Part shown: piece after piece, positions 61,233 to 64,000 of the stretch | How positions within the stretch are numbered: position 1 is the first letter of the stretch | Layout: the number at the start of each line of letters is the position of its first letter | Origin: Thiohalocapsa sp963698775 | Lineage (GTDB): Bacteria; Pseudomonadota; Gammaproteobacteria; Chromatiales; Chromatiaceae | Direction: 5' to 3' | NCBI GenBank assembly: GCA_963698775.1 | Contig: CAVOSE010000038.1 | Span: forward strand, 1 to 64,000 | Length of the DNA: 64,000 nt | Translations under genes and position numbers: made by a program | The notes under the pieces: generated by a model | What the model was told of the DNA's origin: nothing | Databases searched by the model: none | Seen by the model: the letters and a program-made list of their open reading frames with translations, nothing else

Positions 61233-62271
61233 GGCGCGCCGGCCCCTGTTCCTGCTGAGCGGTGGCGCGCTGCTGCTGCTGATGTTGGCGGCGGTCTTGG
61301 TGGGGCCAGCGGCGATCTCGGTGGGTGACCTGTTCAGCGCGTTCTTGGAACCGATGTGGCCGCTTGGGGCTGACGACGCGTCGAGTGCGGCGCGCCACGG
61401 CTGGCAATCGGTGGTGATCTGGCAGGTGCGTCTGCCGCGGGTACTGACCGGGGCCATGGTCGGTGCCGCGCTGGCCGTGAGTGGTGCCGTGCTGCAGGGC
61501 CTGTTCCGGAATCCCTTGGCATCGCCGAGCGTGCTTGGCGTCGCCTCTGGTGCGTCGCTGGGTGCCGTGTTGGCCATCTTTTTCGGTTTGGCCGCGACGC
61601 AGGTCTGGGCACTGCCTTTGTTCGCCTTCATTGGCGCTTTTCTTACCCTATTGGTGGTCTATGGCATCGCCACGCGGGGCGGGCATACGCCGGTGGCAAC
61701 GTTGTTGCTGGCCGGCATCGCTGCCGGCGCCTTCAATGTCGCGATGAGTTCCTTCGTCTTGGCGGTGGCGCTGGAGAATTGGGAGGTCGGTAAGTCCATT
61801 GTCTACTGGACCATGGGTGGGCTGGAGGGCCGCACTTGGGACCATGTGTTGTTGATTGTGCCGTTCCTGGTGTTGGGGCTGGCGGTGGCGATGGCCTATC
61901 CGCGCGATCTTGACGCCCTGCTGTTGGGGGAGACGCAGGCCGCGTCGGTGGGTGTCGACGTGATGCGTACGCGGCTGGTGTTGCTGTTGGTGACGGCGCT
62001 GCTGACCGCCGCGGCAGTCGCGGTGGCGGGCGGTATCGGCTTCATCGGCTTAGTGGTGCCCCATATCGTCCGGTTGCTGACCGGGCCGCATCATCGCTTA
62101 TTGCTGCCCCTGTCCGCGTTGGTCGGTGCGCTGGTGCTGGTCGCCGCGGACCTAGCGTTGCGGATGCTGTTCAAGTCCAGCGACATCCCGCTCGGTGTCA
62201 TCACGGCGGCCTTCGGCGCGCCGTTCTTTCTGTTCTTGCTGCTGCGGCAGCGGGGACTGGTGTCGCTGTAG
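61210..62271 (+). CDS. FecCD-family ABC transporter permease
   Basis: This 353-aa inner-membrane protein has about ten hydrophobic segments. Family motifs include WQVRLPRVLTGAMVGAALAV near residues 74-93, GAVLQGLFRNPLASPSVLGV near 97-116 and GGIGFIGLVVPHIVRLLTGP near 276-295. The C-terminal SSDIPLGVITAAFGAPFFLF is also typical. It works as a homodimer with the neighbouring binding protein and ATPase for import of heme, iron siderophore or cobalamin. The start overlaps the binding-protein gene, and the ATPase gene follows after 12 bp. Confidence 0.92.
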   Translation: MRSMLRTEARRPLFLLSGGALLLLMLAAVLVGPAAISVGDLFSAFLEPMWPLGADDASSAARHGWQSVVIWQVRLPRVLTGAMVGAALAVSGAVLQGLFRNPLASPSVLGVASGASLGAVLAIFFGLAATQVWALPLFAFIGAFLTLLVVYGIATRGGHTPVATLLLAGIAAGAFNVAMSSFVLAVALENWEVGKSIVYWTMGGLEGRTWDHVLLIVPFLVLGLAVAMAYPRDLDALLLGETQAASVGVDVMRTRLVLLLVTALLTAAAVAVAGGIGFIGLVVPHIVRLLTGPHHRLLLPLSALVGALVLVAADLALRMLFKSSDIPLGVITAAFGAPFFLFLLLRQRGLVSL

Positions 62272-62283
62272 GTCGCGGGGCGC

Positions 62284-63120
62284 ATGCTGCCATTGCTCGA
62301 AAAGGCTCCGATGCAAGTGGTCGATCCGGACGTTCCGCTGCTGCAAGTACGCGGCCTGGGTATGGACTTCGGCAATGGGCCGGTGCTGGATGGTATCGAC
62401 CTCGACCTGCGGGCTGGCACGATGGTTGGGCTGATCGGTGCGAACGGTGCCGGCAAGACCACGTTGTTGTCGTTGTTGATGGGTTTGTTTTCGGCCACGA
62501 CCGGCGAGGTCCGTGTCGCGGGTCGGCCACTGTCCAGCCTGAGCCGGCGCCGCCTGGCGCGGGTTATGGCGCTGGTGCCGCAGGATCTGGAAATCGGTTT
62601 CGCGTTTCGCGTGCGCGAGGTGGTGGCGATGGGTCGCTACCCCTATCTGGGTCGATTCCAAGTGGCTGGCGCCGCGGACTTGGCGGCGATGGAGGCGGCG
62701 ATGGCCGTCACCGGCGTGGATCTGCTCGCGGATCGCACTATCGATACCCTGTCCGGCGGCGAGCGGCAGCGCGTGCTGATCGCCCGCGCCATCGCGCAAC
62801 AGACGCCGGTGGTCCTGCTCGACGAGGTGACCGCCAATCTGGACCTGAGCCATCAACTCGAGGTCTTGGAACTGGCAGCGCGGATGGCTGCCGAGGGCCG
62901 TTTGGTGGTGGCGGCCATTCACGATCTGGCCATGGCGTCGCGCTATTGCGACCGGCTCTTGTTGCTGGGTGACGGGCGCTTGCGCGTGGACGGTTCAGCG
63001 CGGGACGTGCTGACACCGGCTCATCTGCGCCGTTTCTTCGGTGTCGATGCCACGATCGACGACGCCCCCGGCCACACTGGGCTTGTGATCACGCCGCGGC
63101 TCCCCCGAGGCGATGGCTGA
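62284..63120 (+). CDS. FecE/HmuV/BtuD-type ABC transporter ATP-binding protein
   Basis: This 278-aa ATPase has Walker A GLIGANGAGKTTLLSLLMGL near residues 50-69, the Q-loop in LVPQDLEIGFAFRVREVVAM, signature TLSGGERQRVLIARAIAQQT near 154-173, Walker B PVVLLDEVTANLDLSHQLEV and the H-loop VVAAIHDLAMASRYCDRLLL. The pair VREVVAMGRYPYLGRF is typical of iron/cobalamin importers. The first ATG was used; MQVVDPDVPL at 62311 is an alternative start closer to the family N-terminus. It is the last gene of the three-gene importer, with a terminator 65 bp downstream. Confidence 0.92.
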   Translation: MLPLLEKAPMQVVDPDVPLLQVRGLGMDFGNGPVLDGIDLDLRAGTMVGLIGANGAGKTTLLSLLMGLFSATTGEVRVAGRPLSSLSRRRLARVMALVPQDLEIGFAFRVREVVAMGRYPYLGRFQVAGAADLAAMEAAMAVTGVDLLADRTIDTLSGGERQRVLIARAIAQQTPVVLLDEVTANLDLSHQLEVLELAARMAAEGRLVVAAIHDLAMASRYCDRLLLLGDGRLRVDGSARDVLTPAHLRRFFGVDATIDDAPGHTGLVITPRLPRGDG

Positions 63121-63183
63121 TCGTTTGGACGCTTCCAGGAACGGAGTGCACTCCCGCGGATGCTATCTATGCTTAAAGGCAAC

Positions 63184-63226
63184 AAAAAAGGCCGGAACGG
63201 AGCGACCCGAACCGGCCTTGTTTTTG
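63184..63226. terminator. Bidirectional terminator between the ABC operon and the RRM gene
   Basis: The stem AAGGCCGG/CCGGCCTT has A residues before it and T residues after it, so it can end transcription on both strands. The convergent genes at 62284 (+) and 63262 (-) fit this. Confidence 0.85.
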
Positions 63227-63248
63227 CCCGTCCGTGACGGACGGGCAA
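63225..63248. repeat. Second hairpin next to the terminator
   Basis: The palindrome TTGCCCGTCCG...CGGACGGGCAA lies 14 bp from the RRM gene stop. It has no T-tract of its own on the minus strand and may stabilise the transcript end. Confidence 0.55.
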
Positions 63249-63261
63249 GATGGGATGGTGC

Positions 63262-63564
63262 TTACCAGCGACCACCGCCGCCGCCACCACCGTGACGACC
63301 GCCGCCTCCGCCACCACGGTCACTGCGGGGCTTGGCCTGGTTGACGCGCAGCGGACGACCCTTCAACGGCTGCTCGTTCAGCGCTTTGATCGCCGCGTCT
63401 GCCTCGCTGTTGTTGGGCATCTCGACGAAGCCGAAGCCCTTGGACTCTCCGGTGAACTTGTCGGTGATCAGATTGGCGCTCTCGACGTCGCCGAAGGCGG
63501 CAAAGGCCTCGCGCAGCTCGTCCTGGGTCACGCCGTAGGCCAAATTGCCAACGTAGATATTCAT
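63262..63564 (-). CDS. Glycine-rich RNA-binding protein (RRM domain)
   Basis: The 100-aa protein is one RRM domain with RNP2 IYVGNLAYGV near residues 3-12 and RNP1 KGFGFVEM near 42-49, followed by a glycine-arginine tail (SDRGGGGGGRHGGGGGGGRW). Such proteins are cold- or stress-induced RNA chaperones in many bacteria. The ATG at 63564 is followed directly by the domain. It is monocistronic. The upstream region holds its promoter, but no cold-shock leader element could be identified by eye. Confidence 0.93.
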   Translation of the reverse strand: MNIYVGNLAYGVTQDELREAFAAFGDVESANLITDKFTGESKGFGFVEMPNNSEADAAIKALNEQPLKGRPLRVNQAKPRSDRGGGGGGRHGGGGGGGRW

Positions 63565-63939
63565 CAGTCAGGTCTCTCTAGTAGCACGCATCGTAGGGAA
63601 AATAAAACCGCCGCCCGGCCGATGCGTCAACCGGGTGGCAGTCTGGCTTGGCGGTGCATGCACCGCCGAGTGCTCTGTGCGAGGTGGAATCGCCAATATT
63701 CAAATGGAGGGTTGATTGGGTTCGCTGGACTTTGGTGCGGCGCCCCATCATTTCGCTCAACGCCGATAACTTTTTTTCGGAGCATACACCCAACTTCTCG
63801 CCGTTGAAAGGGGAGAAAACCATGCGTGCATCCGGCCCGGGCGCGAAGCCTTGCGAGTTGATGCGTCAGTGGATTTGGCTGTGTGCGCCGCGAGGGCGGG
63901 CCGGTCGCCGGTGTGCCGGGCAGGAGGCCCGTCTTCCGG
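63565..63939. other. Intergenic region upstream of the RRM gene
   Basis: No supported gene. A plus-strand ATG at 63822 has a strong GGGGAG ribosome site and a 53-codon frame, but the product is arginine- and glycine-rich without family features and would run antisense to the edge fragment. Confidence 0.4.
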
Positions 63940-64000
63940 TCATTGATGAGGCGGTACGCCCGAGCGCTGTTCCACGCGGTTGATCAGGTCGTCGATTTGG
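63940..64000 (-). CDS. C-terminal end of a gene entering from the right edge (partial)
   Basis: The minus strand reads QIDDLINRVEQRSGVPPHQ before a TGA at 63940-63942. The composition looks coding and amphipathic, but only 19 residues are visible, so no family can be given. Confidence 0.35.
   Translation of the reverse strand, partial: QIDDLINRVEQRSGVPPHQ

Noticed and set aside
63822..63983. 53-codon plus-strand frame with a strong ribosome site
   Set aside because: The product lacks protein-like composition and overlaps a better-looking minus-strand C-terminus at the edge. Possible, but not supported.
1..64000. CRISPR arrays and rRNA genes
   Set aside because: No regularly spaced direct repeats and no rRNA sequence were seen; the repeats present are palindromic REP or MITE-like units.

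Overview
The window reads as a high-GC gammaproteobacterial chromosome, most likely a Chromatiaceae-like purple sulfur bacterium or a related sulfur-oxidising autotroph. The main evidence is a class I phosphoribulokinase (Calvin cycle) with its own promoter, an oxygen-independent coproporphyrinogen oxidase, a carboxynorspermidine-type polyamine pathway, and housekeeping genes of gammaproteobacterial type (iscR, prmB, queC, purT, metK, a YqiB-like DUF1249 gene, a RimB-like gene). The species assignment is inference.

Layout. 0-5 kb: a decayed Toprim primase, then a large secreted nuclease with thrombospondin-type and SLH-like repeats, then intergenic sequence with a 163-bp palindromic element. 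5-12 kb: tRNA-Lys, queC, a membrane protein, an APH-type sugar kinase, a frameshifted metallophosphatase, tRNA-Met and a PA0069-type radical SAM protein. 12-17 kb: a cyclotransferase and an OsmC protein, then a three-gene unit of LSDAT/SLOG protein, Rossmann-RyR-SLOG protein and ParA-like ATPase. This unit is the best candidate here for a little-described nucleotide-sensing system. 17-34 kb: mostly housekeeping genes (thioredoxin, DUF1249, iscR, prmB, hemN, acyl-CoA ligase, RimB-like, metK, SSS symporter, a glutaredoxin fusion, HDG glycosylase, a DMT transporter, a sulfotransferase, purT).

34-42 kb is an accessory or decaying zone. It holds remnants of an HlyD adaptor, a PLD-helicase, a HEPN-like protein, a SulP transporter and a cysteine desulfurase, several of them shortened by clean internal deletions. 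Among these lie a solitary recombinase core-binding-domain protein, a minimal nucleotidyltransferase with a 44-aa partner, and two tandem copies of a DnaA-box repeat. 42-64 kb: phosphoribulokinase, a PQQ sugar dehydrogenase, a zinc-uptake operon under a Zur-like box, a complete arginine-to-spermidine operon (speA, CASDH, nspC, speB) divergent from an RND efflux pair, a FecCD-type ABC importer, and a glycine-rich RRM protein.

Dispersed repeats are prominent. There are two REP-like families, a palindromic MITE-like element (one full, two partial copies), and a 104-bp element carrying a TTGGTCAA dyad and TTATCCACA boxes (two full-length copies about 24 kb apart plus one diverged copy). REP units lie inside the reading frame of the zinc-binding protein, ahead of its signal peptide. 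All names come from motifs read by eye; no database search was possible.
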